DNA of 64,000 nucleotides from Anodontia alba. Its lineage: Eukaryota; Mollusca; Bivalvia; Lucinida; Lucinidae. A program made the position numbers and the translations under genes. Under the pieces are notes generated by a model. That model ran no database searches, had not been told where the DNA came from, and saw only the letters and a program-made list of their open reading frames with translations. Every line of letters begins with the position of its first letter. Position 1 is the first letter of the stretch. The DNA is taken from the NCBI GenBank assembly GCA_964016985.1, contig OZ024826.1:41407219-41471218 (forward strand). The letters are read 5' to 3'. Positions 27,101 to 32,776 of this stretch are shown here, piece by piece.

Positions 27101-27995
27101 AACTTTGTTTCTTGTTAATTGCATTTCTCCTGCAGATTGATGTACATTGAAACTTTGTTTCTTGTTAATTGCATTTCTCCTGCTGATAGATGTACATTGA
27201 AACTTTGTTTCTTGTTAATTGCTTTTCTTCTGCTGACTGATGTACATTGAAACTTTGTTTCTTGTTAATTGCATTTCTCCTGCAGATTGATGTACATGGA
27301 AACTTTGTTTCTTGTAAATTGCTTTTCTCCTGCTGATTGATGTACATTGAAACTTTGTTTCTTGTTAATTGCATTTCTCCTGCGGATTGATGTACATGGA
27401 AACTTTGTTTCTTGTTAATTGCATTTCTCCTGCTGATTGATGTACATTGAAACTTTGTTTCTTGTTAATTGCATTTCTCCTGTAGATTGATGTACATTGA
27501 AACTTTGTTTCTTGTTAATTGCTTTTCTCCTGCTGAATGATGTACATTGAAACTTTGTTTCCTGTTAATTGCTTTTCTCCTGCTGATTGATGTAAATTGA
27601 AACTTTGTTTCTTGTAAATTGCATTTCTCCTGCAGATTGATGTACATTGAAACTTTGTTTCCTGTTAATTGCTTTTCTCCAGCTGAATGATGTACATTGA
27701 CTTTTTTCCTCTTGTTAATTTGGTTTTCTTGTGCTGATCGATATACTGTACACTTTTTATTTTTATTAAATTGCGTTTCCTCATGCTGATTGAGTTTCAT
27801 TGACACTTTGTTTCTTGTAAATTGTGTTTCTCCCACTATTTGATGTATATGCTTTATCTTTCAGGCATGATCACAGATCTTTTTATAGACAAATTCAAGT
27901 TCAAAGGTCAGAATATGAAGGGAAAAGTACCAAACCTGCTAGAAGTTCTTGACAACTATGATCTCCAGAGCCTTATCCAGTTTTTTGATCAATGA
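1..27995 (+). CDS. BBS7: Bardet-Biedl syndrome 7 protein homologue, BBSome subunit (3' 11 coding exons; 5' part outside window)
   Basis: Coding segments are 1-114, 1796-1880, 10010-10109, 13847-14039, 15044-15118, 16925-17127, 18924-19088, 21890-21999, 24158-24261, 24973-25096 and 27865-27995. They total 1404 nt, or 467 residues plus TGA, and every junction has AG/GT and keeps frame. The order matches BBS7: end of the N-terminal beta-propeller ([16 protein letters not shown]), a short coiled coil ([17 protein letters not shown]), the gamma-adaptin-ear-like and platform region ([38 protein letters not shown]), and a C-terminal helical region ([37 protein letters not shown]). The family is about 715 residues long, so roughly 250 N-terminal residues lie upstream of base 1. 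BBS7 is a core BBSome subunit that traffics membrane cargo in cilia. The exons are clean, with no stop or frameshift, so the gene is probably functional. The introns are large (up to 8 kb) and filled with mobile elements. Confidence 0.97.
132..375 (+). mobile_element. MITE family B
   Basis: It starts GGGCCCAGTTGTTCAAA and ends with the inverted copy. The centre is a palindrome (GAGTAGCTTTTGC / GCAAAAGCTACTC). It sits 17 bases after a BBS7 splice donor. No clear target duplication. Confidence 0.8.
376..884. other. Intron, mostly unique; remnant of family E
   Basis: A decayed family-E hairpin is recognisable at about 430-545 (ATGAGTACCCTC, TAGAAAAATATTTACC, GGAGCTATG). Nothing else is recognised. 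Confidence 0.5.
885..1100 (+). mobile_element. MITE family D
   Basis: Begins GAGCCAGTGCACAACAAAAC and ends in a diverged inverted copy near 1100. It contains the paired CAGCAAAGACTCAGATCA / CTGATCTGAGTCTTTGCTG arms of the GATCAG hairpin core. Confidence 0.7.
1155..1400 (+). mobile_element. MITE family C
   Basis: Recognised by CCCACTAGTGGCAA at the left and a central hairpin with arms CCAGATCAGGCC / GGCCTGATCTGG. The right end (AACATGCAAAATTGCC) is decayed. Confidence 0.65.
1459..1676 (+). mobile_element. MITE family F, TA-flanked
   Basis: TIRs CACTACAACCTCTTTATAAC / AGGTTGTGGTG, flanked by TA on both sides, as in Tc1/mariner insertions. The centre is a perfect palindrome around TGACCATAAATGGTCA. 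Confidence 0.8.
1796..1880 (+). CDS. BBS7: BBS7 exon b
   Basis: The acceptor TTTCAG ends at 1795 and the donor GTATGC starts at 1881. The exon encodes [20 protein letters not shown] and continues EIVCSTYAG. Its last base opens a Gly codon completed 8.1 kb downstream. Confidence 0.95.
1881..2388. other. Intron, no feature seen
   Basis: AT-rich sequence without recognised repeats or coding signal. Confidence 0.5.
2389..2628 (+). mobile_element. MITE family B
   Basis: Both ends GGGCCC...AGTTGTTCAAA are present. The central GTAGCTTTTGC / GCAAAAGCTAC palindrome is intact. Confidence 0.8.
2870..3415 (+). mobile_element. GATCAG-hairpin element split by a nested MITE
   Basis: The outer element reads GATCAGTGAAGATCCAGATC on the left and TCTGATCAGGGCC, then AACAGAATCATTGGG, to GCGGCCCAT on the right. 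The right half matches 44690-44866. The two halves are separated by the nested element at 2935-3244. Confidence 0.6.
2935..3244. mobile_element. Nested MITE with CAGTCTTCGCGAAAAC termini
   Basis: TIRs CAGTCTTCGCGAAAACTG and AGTTTTCGCGAAGACTG. A 6-bp flanking duplication TCTTCA is seen at 2929-2934 and 3245-3250. The ends and short duplication are hAT-like, but the class is not certain. Confidence 0.75.
3445..3650 (+). mobile_element. MITE family E
   Basis: The long central palindrome reads AACATATGTTGTGGGTACTC through to GGGTACTC-complement and CATATGTT, followed by GAAAAAAGCGCCTTAACTAG at the right. Confidence 0.7.
3725..4049 (+). mobile_element. tRNA-derived SINE, type 1 (RUDI/V-SINE-like)
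   Basis: The head has a pol III A box (GTGGCTCAGTTGG) and B box (GGGTTCATCCC). The body contains TTGATCATGAAATATTTTC, and the tail ends GGGCCGTAAAACCTCAACAC. A probable 7-bp target duplication AACTAAT is at 3725-3731 and 4043-4049. It is non-coding, and open frames across it have no homology. A LINE elsewhere must supply the enzymes. RUDI membership is inferred from the architecture. Confidence 0.8.
4050..4620. other. Intron, no feature seen
   Basis: AT-rich sequence without recognised structure. Confidence 0.5.
4621..4858 (+). mobile_element. MITE family D
   Basis: GAGCCAGGGCACGACAAAAC at the left, GGTTTTGTCATGCACTGG at the right. Internal arms AGCAAAGACTCAG and CTGAGTTTTTGCTG. Confidence 0.8.
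5258..5597 (+). mobile_element. SINE type 1 with exact target duplication
   Basis: An 11-bp duplication AAGATATCTTG flanks it (5258-5268 and 5587-5597). A box GCTGGCTCAGTTGG and B box GGGTTCAACCCC are present, and the tail CGTAAAACCTCAACACACAC runs into an A-rich end. It interrupts an older hairpin: the target GATATCTTGTGGGTAC pairs with GTACCCACAAGATATG at about 5639-5656. Confidence 0.9.
5754..5988 (-). mobile_element. MITE family B
   Basis: The inverted orientation is shown by AGCTCGTTAAGCTC before TTTGAACAACTGGGCCC. The central hairpin is partly shortened. Confidence 0.75.
5989..6449. other. Intron with a decayed hairpin
   Basis: A family-E-like fragment lies at about 6140-6230 (TTGCCTTATTGAGGCAGTTT). 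The rest is not recognised. Confidence 0.45.
6450..6640 (+). mobile_element. MITE family E
   Basis: Clean copy: AAGGCGCTTTTTTCAATCC, then a palindrome with arms GTGGGTACTCATTAGAAG and CTTCTAATGAGTACCCAC. Confidence 0.75.
6833..7075. mobile_element. MITE with CGAGGGTTGAGCGCAAGACT ends
   Basis: Perfect 20-bp TIRs (left at 6833, right AGTCTTGCGCTCAACCCTCG). The internal hairpin has arms AATTTAGGTGCCATTGCT and its complement. No second copy in the window. Confidence 0.8.
7076..8069. other. Intron with simple repeats
   Basis: Poly-A runs at about 7682-7702, 7800-7814 and 7927-7940, and an (AAT)n tract at 7978-8000. No coding or mobile signal seen. Confidence 0.5.
8070..8289 (+). mobile_element. 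MITE family F
   Basis: Same palindromic centre as the copy at 1459. The right end GGTTGTGGTG-TA is intact and the left end lacks the terminal C. About 70-100 bp of its left flank is repeated on its right (8305-8372). Confidence 0.8.
8954..9428. mobile_element. TIR element with internal ACCTATA repeats
   Basis: Termini TCAGGCCTCCTAG and CTAGGAGGCCTGA are perfect inverted repeats. The interior carries more than ten scattered AACCTATA-type heptads at both ends and CTCGCTTCGCTCGCTCGG near 9200. No open frame of note. Confidence 0.65.
9642..9919 (+). mobile_element. MITE family A
   Basis: CATTACGAAAACACACCTAT at the left, GGCATGTTTTTGTGATG at the right. Central arms GATTGTGGGTACTCATTAGA / TCTAAAGAGTACCCACAA. 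Confidence 0.85.
10010..10109 (+). CDS. BBS7: BBS7 exon c
   Basis: The acceptor CCGTAG ends at 10009 and the donor GTAGGT starts at 10110. The exon encodes [10 protein letters not shown] and on to NKISHLK, joining the propeller to the coiled coil. Two bases of a Lys codon carry over into the next exon. Confidence 0.93.
10225..10410 (+). mobile_element. MITE family E, decayed
   Basis: AAGGTGCTTTTTTTTCATTC at the left, CTTGTCTGGAGCTATG at the right. The central palindrome is eroded. Confidence 0.6.
10525..10775 (+). mobile_element. SINE type 1, 5'-truncated and degraded
   Basis: It starts near the B box (GGTTTGATCCTC), keeps the body (GATCATGAAATATTTTCC, GAATGTGCACAA) and ends TTGACTGGGCCGTTA. 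The A box is lost. Confidence 0.7.
10785..10998 (+). mobile_element. MITE family J, TTAA-flanked
   Basis: TTAA at 10785-10788 and 10995-10998 bound termini CCCTTGTTCTGCTGAA / TTCAGCAGGACAAGGG, a piggyBac-like arrangement. The core hairpin at 10891-10958 has arms GCAAACAGTGCAGATCCAGA and its complement. A second copy is at 48850-49065. Confidence 0.85.
11000..12190. other. Intron, largely unrecognised
   Basis: A family-E scrap is at about 11003-11070. The rest is AT-rich. One 162-codon open frame here (11420-11908) lacks recognisable domains and is treated as chance. Confidence 0.5.
12191..12295 (+). mobile_element. MITE family B fragment
   Basis: GCCCAGTTGTTCAAAGC then AAATGTGAGTAGCTTTTG. 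The right half is missing. Confidence 0.6.
12296..13589. other. Intron with scattered old repeat pieces
   Basis: A diverged dispersed repeat lies at about 12640-12840 (ACTTCAAATAAGTTGG, TGAAATTTTGTATGC; a relative at 30690). GATCAG-core scraps occur near 13135-13190 and 13375-13430. No coding signal. Confidence 0.4.
13590..13676. repeat. Hairpin repeat
   Basis: Arms TTGACATTTCATTCAAATTG and CAATTTGAATGAAATGTCAA around TCTCCTTTGGAGA. Related hairpins are at 22930, 30918 and 47750. Confidence 0.7.
13847..14039 (+). CDS. BBS7: BBS7 exon d
   Basis: The acceptor TTTCAG ends at 13846 and the donor GTAGGA starts at 14040. The exon holds the coiled coil ([19 protein letters not shown]) and then the first strands of the ear-like domain ([20 protein letters not shown]). 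Confidence 0.95.
14201..14260 (+). repeat. BBS7: C-rich polypyrimidine tract in BBS7 intron
   Basis: About 60 bases of almost pure C/T with many C runs of 4-7. The complementary strand has enough G runs for G-quadruplexes. Confidence 0.85.
14300..14640 (-). pseudogene. mariner-type transposase fragment, dead
   Basis: The minus strand reads [19 protein letters not shown], a stop, then [11 protein letters not shown] and [20 protein letters not shown], then another stop. These are the second and third catalytic Asp regions of a mariner transposase, with 34 residues between QDNAP and PSDFF (D34D). The TGA lies at 14517-14519 in + coordinates. The N-terminal half and first catalytic Asp are not seen, so it is a remnant of an autonomous Tc1/mariner element inside a BBS7 intron. 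Confidence 0.85.
15044..15118 (+). CDS. BBS7: BBS7 exon e
   Basis: The acceptor TTGCAG ends at 15043 and the donor GTAAAA starts at 15119. The 25 codons begin [20 protein letters not shown], one of the best conserved BBS7 stretches. Confidence 0.95.
15190..15790 (+). repeat. Degenerate tandem repeat, about 150-bp units
   Basis: Three to four units, each with GATAACTTGAGTAAAT-like, CACCAAACTTGGTATGTGC-like and TTTTTGACAGAGTTATCT-like segments. The leader CCACATGATAG is shared with 22490. Confidence 0.75.
15835..16335 (+). repeat. Degenerate tandem repeat, about 80-130-bp spacing
   Basis: Units carry TGACCTATATTT followed by GTCCAGYGATTT, at about 15848, 15928, 16056 and 16180. Confidence 0.6.
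16632..16843 (+). mobile_element. MITE family K, 5'-truncated
   Basis: The right end GACTACAATGGG is followed by TTAA. The core hairpin reads GCAAACAGTGGAGACCCTGA and GGGCCTGTGCTGTTTG. The left CCCATTGTA terminus is missing. Confidence 0.75.
16925..17127 (+). CDS. BBS7: BBS7 exon f
   Basis: The acceptor ATTAG ends at 16924 and the donor GTGAGA starts at 17128. The exon encodes [20 protein letters not shown] through [20 protein letters not shown], part of the ear/platform region. Confidence 0.95.
17223..17424 (+). mobile_element. MITE family D
   Basis: Best ends of the family: GAGCCAGTGCATGACAAAAC and GTTTTGTCATGTGCTGGCTC. It starts 95 bases after exon f. Confidence 0.85.
17425..18119. other. 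Intron, no defined element
   Basis: A GGTGGTTGTTG-rich stretch lies at 17470-17525. Otherwise unremarkable. Confidence 0.4.
18120..18403 (+). mobile_element. MITE family A
   Basis: CATTACGAAAACATGCCTAT at the left, a near-perfect central palindrome of about 100 bp, and a right end TTATTGTGATG with slight decay. Confidence 0.85.
18585..18735 (+). mobile_element. MITE family E, decayed
   Basis: AAAACATGTTTTCATGGAGAAATA with GTACTTTTAGGTTG at the right. The left arm is mostly gone. Confidence 0.5.
18924..19088 (+). CDS. BBS7: BBS7 exon g
   Basis: The acceptor TTTCAG ends at 18923 and the donor GTATAG starts at 19089. The exon encodes [20 protein letters not shown] through [11 protein letters not shown] of the platform domain. 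Confidence 0.95.
19459..19934 (+). mobile_element. MITE family C, TTAA-flanked, split by a family B insertion
   Basis: TTAA at 19459-19462 and 19931-19934. The left part includes CCCCACTAGTGGCAAC and the right part ends CATGCAAAGAG. Residues either side of 19549-19793 rejoin into the C hairpin seen at 1157. Confidence 0.8.
19549..19793 (+). mobile_element. MITE family B nested in family C
   Basis: GGGCCCAGTTGTTCAAAGC at the left, TTTGAACAACTTGGCC at the right, complete central palindrome. Confidence 0.85.
20047..20230 (-). mobile_element. MITE family C
   Basis: Inverse orientation: CTCTTTGCATAGTGGGTAA, AGGAATACCATCAGAGTGTC, GGGCCTGATCTGG. Ends are decayed. Confidence 0.6.
20600..20860 (-). 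mobile_element. MITE family A
   Basis: Orientation is shown by ACCCCACTTTTATATAGTAA near the left. The right end is AATAGGCATGTTTTCGTAATG. The hairpin left arm has a short deletion. Confidence 0.8.
20993..21309. mobile_element. TA-flanked MITE containing a 67-bp palindrome
   Basis: Ends CAGTTACTCTCAATATCTCG and GAGAGTCAATTG are imperfect inverted repeats next to TA. The centre at 21093-21159 has 33-bp arms with a single-base loop. Confidence 0.65.
21495..21726 (-). mobile_element. MITE family B
   Basis: GGGCCCACTTGTACAAAAC at the left and TTTGAACAACTGGGCCC at the right. Central palindrome intact. Followed by a poly-T tract at 21730-21750. Confidence 0.8.
21890..21999 (+). CDS. BBS7: BBS7 exon h
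   Basis: The acceptor TTTCAG ends at 21889 and the donor GTAAGC starts at 22000. The exon encodes [20 protein letters not shown], a family signature. Confidence 0.95.
22490..22910 (+). repeat. Degenerate tandem repeat, second copy of the 15.2-kb family
   Basis: Shares CCACATGATAG, TGATAACTTGAGTAAATATC and TTGCTAATGGGCAAATTT with 15190-15790. Two to three units. Confidence 0.7.
23051..23327 (+). mobile_element. MITE family A
   Basis: CATTACGAAAACATGCCTAT at the left, GTATGTATTTGTGATG at the right. Central palindrome with a few mismatches. Confidence 0.85.
23555..23740 (+). mobile_element. Hairpin family M
   Basis: Contains TATTAGCTTTCACAAAAAAA, CTTAGTACAC and the complementary TATGAAAGCTAATAC. 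An inverse copy is at 39627-39795. Confidence 0.65.
23741..24157. other. Intron, no defined element
   Basis: Only a GATCAG-core scrap near 23770 and a poly-A at about 23980. Nothing else recognised. Confidence 0.4.
24158..24261 (+). CDS. BBS7: BBS7 exon i
   Basis: The acceptor TTTCAG ends at 24157 and the donor GTATGT starts at 24262. The exon encodes [20 protein letters not shown] at the start of the C-terminal helical part. Confidence 0.95.
24305..24435 (+). mobile_element. Family P fragment
   Basis: TATGCTCAACTCAGCTGAGC and GCTGAGCATGAAAATTTCTC match 24680-24790. It starts 44 bases after exon i. Confidence 0.6.
24649..24890 (+). mobile_element. MITE family P
   Basis: Ends GGTCCCAAGGTTATAAAAC and GTTTTATAACCTTGGGGCC. 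Internal arms AATATGAAAATGCCAAC / GTTGGCATTTTCATATT. A shorter copy is at 33665. Confidence 0.8.
24973..25096 (+). CDS. BBS7: BBS7 exon j
   Basis: The acceptor GTTCAG ends at 24972 and the donor GTAAAC starts at 25097. The exon encodes [20 protein letters not shown] through CHLERLYG. Confidence 0.95.
25230..25507 (+). mobile_element. MITE family A
   Basis: CATTACAAAAACATGCCTAT at the left, GTTATGTTTTTGTGATG at the right. The hairpin is more diverged than in other copies. Confidence 0.8.
25921..27840 (+). repeat. BBS7: 50-bp minisatellite, about 37 phased units, in last BBS7 intron
   Basis: The unit begins GCWTTTCTCCTGCWGATTGA, then TGTACATTGAAACTTTG. From 25921 to 27770 the phase is exactly 50 bp with no indel. 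Two unit types alternate: A (GCTTTTC..CTGCTG) and B (GCATTTCTCCTGCAG). Units 7-22 follow B-B-A repeatedly, a 150-bp higher-order repeat. The last copies decay just before the real acceptor at 27864. Eighteen units carry a pyrimidine tract plus CAG or TAG, so they resemble 3' splice sites. Long open frames on the minus strand result from 150 being divisible by 3. Confidence 0.97.
27865..27995 (+). CDS. BBS7: BBS7 last coding exon and stop
   Basis: The acceptor ATCTTTCAG ends at 27864, immediately after a degenerate minisatellite copy. The exon encodes [20 protein letters not shown] and on to IQFFDQ, then TGA at 27993-27995, matching the normal BBS7 C-terminus. Confidence 0.95.
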
Positions 27996-28225
27996 GAAAA
28001 TTTGAAATTTAGCCTTGTGGATCAATTGGGAGGCTGATTATATTCATACAGTGTATGCCAAGATCTTATTTGACATCAGTTTACTCAAATCAGGGCCTTT
28101 TTTTTATCTTATCTTCTTTAGTGAGCATAATTTATGATCATTGGTATGTCACCATTTACGTCAACCATAGTATTTAAGTCCATTTCTTATTAACTGTAAT
28201 AATAAAAATCTTTAAGTCTGCCTTT
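27996..28225 (+). promoter_or_regulatory. BBS7: BBS7 3' UTR with polyadenylation signal
   Basis: The sequence after the stop has no repeat, and an AATAAA hexamer lies at 28201-28206. A transcript end about 15-25 bases later is inferred, giving a 3' UTR near 230 nt. No other AATAAA is seen closer to the stop. Confidence 0.7.
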
Positions 28226-28525
28226 GGAAACAAAGAACACACAAAAGAATGAAAGTCTGAGAGACTTGGTTTTATTAAGCCTCTGCATATGTAACAATGT
28301 AGTTTACAAGGCTCAATGATCCCAAAGGAAATAATAATATAATCTGCACATACAGTCATCAAACATGGCATACACTTGCTTCCTAACATGAACTCAAACA
28401 GTGCAGTACCTATTTCATGGTCTAACCATTTCACCAGTTTTGACATCAACCCTGTTACCCTCAGTTTCTGATTAACTACAAGATCTGCAATAATCAAACC
28501 TGCAATGCTTCTTATCTAGAGCTCT

Positions 28526-28769
28526 GGGTCCAGTTGTTCAAAACTTAACAAAGTTGTTAGCTAATGTGATGTTAAAATTTCTGTCTTGAAATATGGCAGA
28601 TACATTGATATTTTTTGCTGAAAAATGTGAGTAGCTTTTGCATTGCAAATGCTACTCACATTTTTGCAGCAAAAATATCAATGTATTTGAAAATATCTTA
28701 GCTACAAGACTTAACAAGTTTCTCATTAACGAGCTTGTGAAGCTAACGATGCTTTGAACACCTGGGCCC
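28526..28769 (-). mobile_element. MITE family B
   Basis: GGGTCCAGTTGTTCAAAAC at the left, CTTTGAACACCTGGGCCC at the right. It lies about 300 bases beyond the BBS7 polyadenylation signal. Confidence 0.8.
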
Positions 28770-29463
28770 CTGTATGCCATGGCCATCATACACTATTGGA
28801 CATGAGGTACCTTGTTTACTCTAAGTAATTGGACACCTTAACTTCTTACCATACATATCTTAAAGTTTGAAAGAGTCCATCTACTATTTATTGATGTGTC
28901 TAAAATATTCTTGGATGAGTGGCAAACAGTGTACTCTGATCAGACACCATATTCTGTGGCATCCCATCTGCCACAGACTTATCTGTCCCAGTACATATGG
29001 TTATTACAGTAGATTTTGGTTATAAGCACATTTAGACAGATTTATGCAGTAAAAAATTTATTAGAAATAATAATTGAATTGAAATGCTTGTTAAAAATGC
29101 AAAAAGTGTTTGAACAATAAAAATCCACCGTATAATGTATAGGCATGTACTATGGTTCATATTATCGAAACCTATCAATGTAATGTTTGCCATATGTGAA
29201 CAGTAAAGAGTCAGGTCGCACTCTACATCCATGCAGTCTTAAAAGGGCAATCTGTTTGTTGGTATGTTATTGTTTGTGTGATTTCGAGTTTTATGGCTCT
29301 GTCAACACTGTTAAGGTCATGTCGAACCAGTCAGTTAACCTACTCACACTTTTTCTGGGCAGGCTGAGTCCTCATAGCTATTAACCTGTACTTTTTGCAC
29401 ATACTTTTACCAGTAAGTGATACTGCCTTTTTTAAATCAGAGGAAAGAGGAGAATGACAGTAG
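28770..29463. other. Intergenic, no defined element
   Basis: A GATCAG-core scrap at 28920-28975 (GGCAAACAGTGTACTCTGAT). Otherwise nothing recognised. Confidence 0.4.
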
Positions 29464-29716
29464 AAATTATCTCAGCCGGCCCCTGTAGCCTAGTGGATAA
29501 GAGAGTTGACTCTTAATCCATTAGGTTTCTCACCGCTGTGGTTCGAGCCTCACTCGGGTCATATGTGGGAAAGCCAAGTTCTGCTTACGGATGGTCAGGT
29601 GGTTTTTCTCCGGGTTCTCCAGTTTTCGCCCACCTTCGATGAACGATCAGCTCGATATAAGTGAAATATTCTTGAAAGGGCCGTAAAACCCAAATCAAAA
29701 AAAAAAAAAATTATCT
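29464..29716 (+). mobile_element. tRNA-derived SINE, type 2
   Basis: A box TGTAGCCTAGTGGATAAGAG, B box GTGGTTCGAGCCT, tail AAAGGGCCGTAAAACCCAAA then poly-A. An exact 9-bp duplication AAATTATCT is at 29464-29472 and 29708-29716. The head and body differ from SINE type 1, but the tail GGGCCGTAAAACC is shared. Confidence 0.88.
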
Positions 29717-29751
29717 TATGGTCAATATCCATGAAAATACATGTATGTGTC

Positions 29752-29945
29752 CAGGGGTCATCCTAGAGCTTTCAGAGAGGGAGAAGTTTTGCGACAATTT
29801 CAGGATTTCAGGGAGAAGTTTTGGTCCAAATTTTGGATTTCCCTGTAGTCTATACATTTTTACTTCTCCCTCAGCTCAAGACAGGGAAAATTCAGCCAGC
29901 TTAGGGAGACTTTTTCTCCCAAAGCGTCCTCTAGGATGACCCCTG
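29752..29945. mobile_element. hAT-like MITE, CAGGGGTCATCCTAGAG ends
   Basis: TIRs CAGGGGTCATCCTAGAG / CTCTAGGATGACCCCTG. TGTGTC repeats on both flanks (6 bp). The interior has inverted GAGAAGTTTT / CTTCTCCCTC segments. Confidence 0.75.
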
Positions 29946-30072
29946 TGTGTCCTGGCTGGGATTGAAACTTGTGATCCCTTGGTCTTCAGTTCGGTGTGCT
30001 ACCAACTGTGCTGTAGAGCTGTACAGCTTATTCTGCAGTACAGTATTTCCCCTAAATACTTGCCACCTCATA

Positions 30073-30244
30073 CAGGGGTGAGAATTTTCAGTGGTTTAGC
30101 TGAATTCAGCAGTTTTGATTATTTTTTAGAAAAATAAAAAGTTCTGATCATGACGCAAGCTTTTGAAATATGGTATTTTGTGGGGGGAGGGTAGGGGGTA
30201 TGGACATTTTCAGCAGTTTTGTTGAATTATCATTCCCACCCCTG
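30073..30244. mobile_element. Possible short hAT-like MITE, CAGGGGTG ends
   Basis: CAGGGGTGAGAATTTTCAG at the left and CATTCCCACCCCTG at the right. Internal GTTTAGCTGAATTCAGCAG. No convincing target duplication. Confidence 0.5.
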
Positions 30245-30254
30245 TGACATAGGT

Positions 30255-30440
30255 CTAGATAAGAGTGGGTATCCGGTAAATATTTTTCTTATTTCTCCAC
30301 AAAAACATATGTTTTGGTACTCATTAGAAGCTCCTCGGTGAGGTGCTTCTAATGAGTACCACAACGTATGTTTTTGTGGAGAAATAAGAAAAATATCAAT
30401 ACTTATTGGATTGGAAAAAGCGCCTTATCAGGAACTATAT
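30255..30440 (+). mobile_element. MITE family E
   Basis: ATTTTTCTTATTTCTCCAC and its complement flank arms ACTCATTAGAAG / CTTCTAATGAGT. The right end is GGAAAAAGCGCCTTATC. Confidence 0.7.
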
Positions 30441-30639
30441 ACATATGTATCTTAAGTCCTTTCCATATTTGTTGAGAAATTCAGTGCTTAGCATGTTCAG
30501 TAAAAACCTCAGATTTGACATATATTTATGCCCCCCACCTGCAGAAGACAGCAGTTGGTCATATAGCATTTTGTCTTGATGTTAATTTGGTATGTGTGTA
30601 GGCTAACAAATGTTTAAGTTTACATTCAAATTTACACTG

Positions 30640-31002
30640 ATATTTTTATCTGCCTTTCTCTTGGAGGTAATAACTTGGGTACCTTTCCTGCTAGGAAGTT
30701 GAAATTTTGTATGCTATTTACCCAGATCTACAAGTCTGTGCTAGATTGCCCCTGGGTCATGTCCTAGTGTAGGACTAGGGGTCAAAATATATAACAGATC
30801 AGATGAGCATTTGGAAAATAGTTCTTGAAATTTATGCATCCAGATGTTGTTGCCATGTCGGCAAAGAGCAAAGGGCAGGGGATTTGTGTACTTTGGACGT
30901 GTCTAGTTCTTATCCTTTTCCAGAAAATAGGCTTTGGCTTTTTATGCAAATTGTCTGCTCAGGAGATAATTTGTATGAAATGCCAAAGCCCATTTTCTGG
31001 GA
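30640..31002. repeat. Dispersed repeat piece plus hairpin
   Basis: 30640-30790 resembles 12640-12840. 30918-31002 is a hairpin with arms CAGAAAATAGGCTTTGG and CCAAAGCCCATTTTCTG. Confidence 0.5.
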
Positions 31003-31179
31003 AAAATGTAATGAATTTGTCATCTGATGAAGTTACCCAGAGAGTGGTAAATATCAAACAACTCCATTTTAAACTCATACATGTTGCTTTATCCAATAAT
31101 TGCTGGATGAATGGCAACCAGTGTATACCCTGATCTAATGCCAAGATTTGCAGCATCTGAAATGGGTATACACAGACCA

Positions 31180-31420
31180 GGGCCCAGTTGTTCAAAACTA
31201 ATGATATTGTTAATGTTTCGTTAAAACTTTGATAATTAAATATGGCATATATACTAATATTTTTGCTGAAAAAATGTGAGTAGCTTTTGAATTTGCAAAA
31301 GCTACTCACAGTTTTTCAGCAAATATACATGTGAATTAAATATTTTACTTACTAGAACAGTTAACATTTTGACCACTAACGAGCTCGTTAAGCTAATGCT
31401 GCTTTGAACAACTCGGCCCA
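31180..31420 (-). mobile_element. MITE family B
   Basis: GGGCCCAGTTGTTCAAAAC at the left, TTTGAACAACTCGGCCC at the right. Confidence 0.8.
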
Positions 31421-31791
31421 GGTTTGTTTGCCCCAATGCTTAAGGTTATAATGGTATTTTTTTTTCTTATTACATCTTGCAAACATACCTTATGTCACTC
31501 TTAGAACTCACCTTATCGAGACATTTCTAATGTACCCACACCATACAATGGACAACGCACAAAAAGGTACCATATGCAACGTGGATAACGCAGGCACTGC
31601 GCATTCCCTCAGGCTGATCAGGGCCTTTGTTGTCTGCTCACGTAATCAATGGATACTGCAGTATATGGTGACTAACATGCTCAGATCAGACTGCACATAT
31701 GCACATACTGATCTGGACCTACATTGTCTACAAATTGCATAAGGGCCCTTTTCATGCATTGCACATCATATGCTTTTGTGAAATAACAGTA

Positions 31792-32135
31792 CAGTGAACC
31801 CTGGTTACAGTGACAGCATTTGTTCCCAAAGATGTTGCCATTATAATGAATTTGCTGTTGTAAAGAATTCTTAATGGACAGAATGATATGTTAGATAGAC
31901 CTTGCTTTATTATTATTTCCTCATAGAACATATGTTTTGGATATTTGTTTGAAATGCCTCAGTGAGGCGATTCTAACAAATATCCAGGACATATGTTGCT
32001 TGAAGATTTAATGCAATGTTCTTGCATAATTTCTCATTAACTGTCACCTCTTGAGCTAAAGTTTCGTGACATTCAAATTGTCATTATAACGAATTTTAAT
32101 GTTGTATCGAGTGTCAGTATAAAGAGGGTTGACTG
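31792..32135 (+). mobile_element. MITE family G, TA-flanked
   Basis: CAGTGAACCCTGGTTACAG at the left and GGGTTGACTG at the right, each next to TA. The centre carries GCCTCAGTGAGGC inside arms GATATTTGTT / AACAAATATC. Confidence 0.75.
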
Positions 32136-32375
32136 TATAAAGGTTTAATAGGAAGAGCTATGAAATCTGCAGAATCTGATTTGGGTCTACACTCGTTGCT
32201 CAGCTTTGTATGTCCAAATACTTAGGATAAAAACAGTGTCCATTGATTCTGGAAATGAACAATGAATGCCATGATCAGACTGCATGAACACCCAGGCTGA
32301 TATTGTTCTTTATTATCAGTATGTCTTAAAAGAGCCCTTTCTGACATTGCATATCTTACATTTTGGTTACCTTTA

Positions 32376-32589
32376 CTCTTTGCATGCTGGGTAATTTTAA
32401 TTACATATTTGTCGTCTGTGATTTTTTTAAAAAAAATAACTGTTTCAAGAAATCTTTCAGGAATACCATCAGAGTGTCAAACAGATTGGATCCAGATCAG
32501 GCCCAACGTTTTGTCAGGCCTGATCTGGGTCCGAACTGCAAAGGTTATCGGCAGATGTCAAAAGTGGCCATTAGCAAGGAAAGAGTTAA
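32376..32589 (-). mobile_element. MITE family C
   Basis: CTCTTTGCATGCTGGGTAA at the left, GGAAAGAG-TTAA at the right. Hairpin CCAGATCAGGCC / GGCCTGATCTGG. An open frame across it is not a gene. Confidence 0.75.
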
Positions 32590-32776
32590 AGCACAAAGCA
32601 AATTCTTTTTTTCAGAGACAAAGTCTTTAAATTTCAAGTCAGACCAAGCAGACAATTCACTTGAAGTGTCAACTTACTTTCTTTAAAAATAAAAACAAAG
32701 TATATTATGTAAATGTCATCATCAGCTGTTGTGAATTGTGCTTTTACGTTTAATACACATAACATGAATGTGAAAT

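Noticed and set aside
26815..27836. Long repetitive minus-strand open frames ([16 protein letters not shown] type)
   Set aside because: They come from the 50-bp minisatellite: three units make 150 bp, so an open phase repeats. No start, splice or domain support.
32363..32686. 107-codon frame
   Set aside because: Lies across a family C MITE; the same peptide pieces appear at other C copies in several frames.
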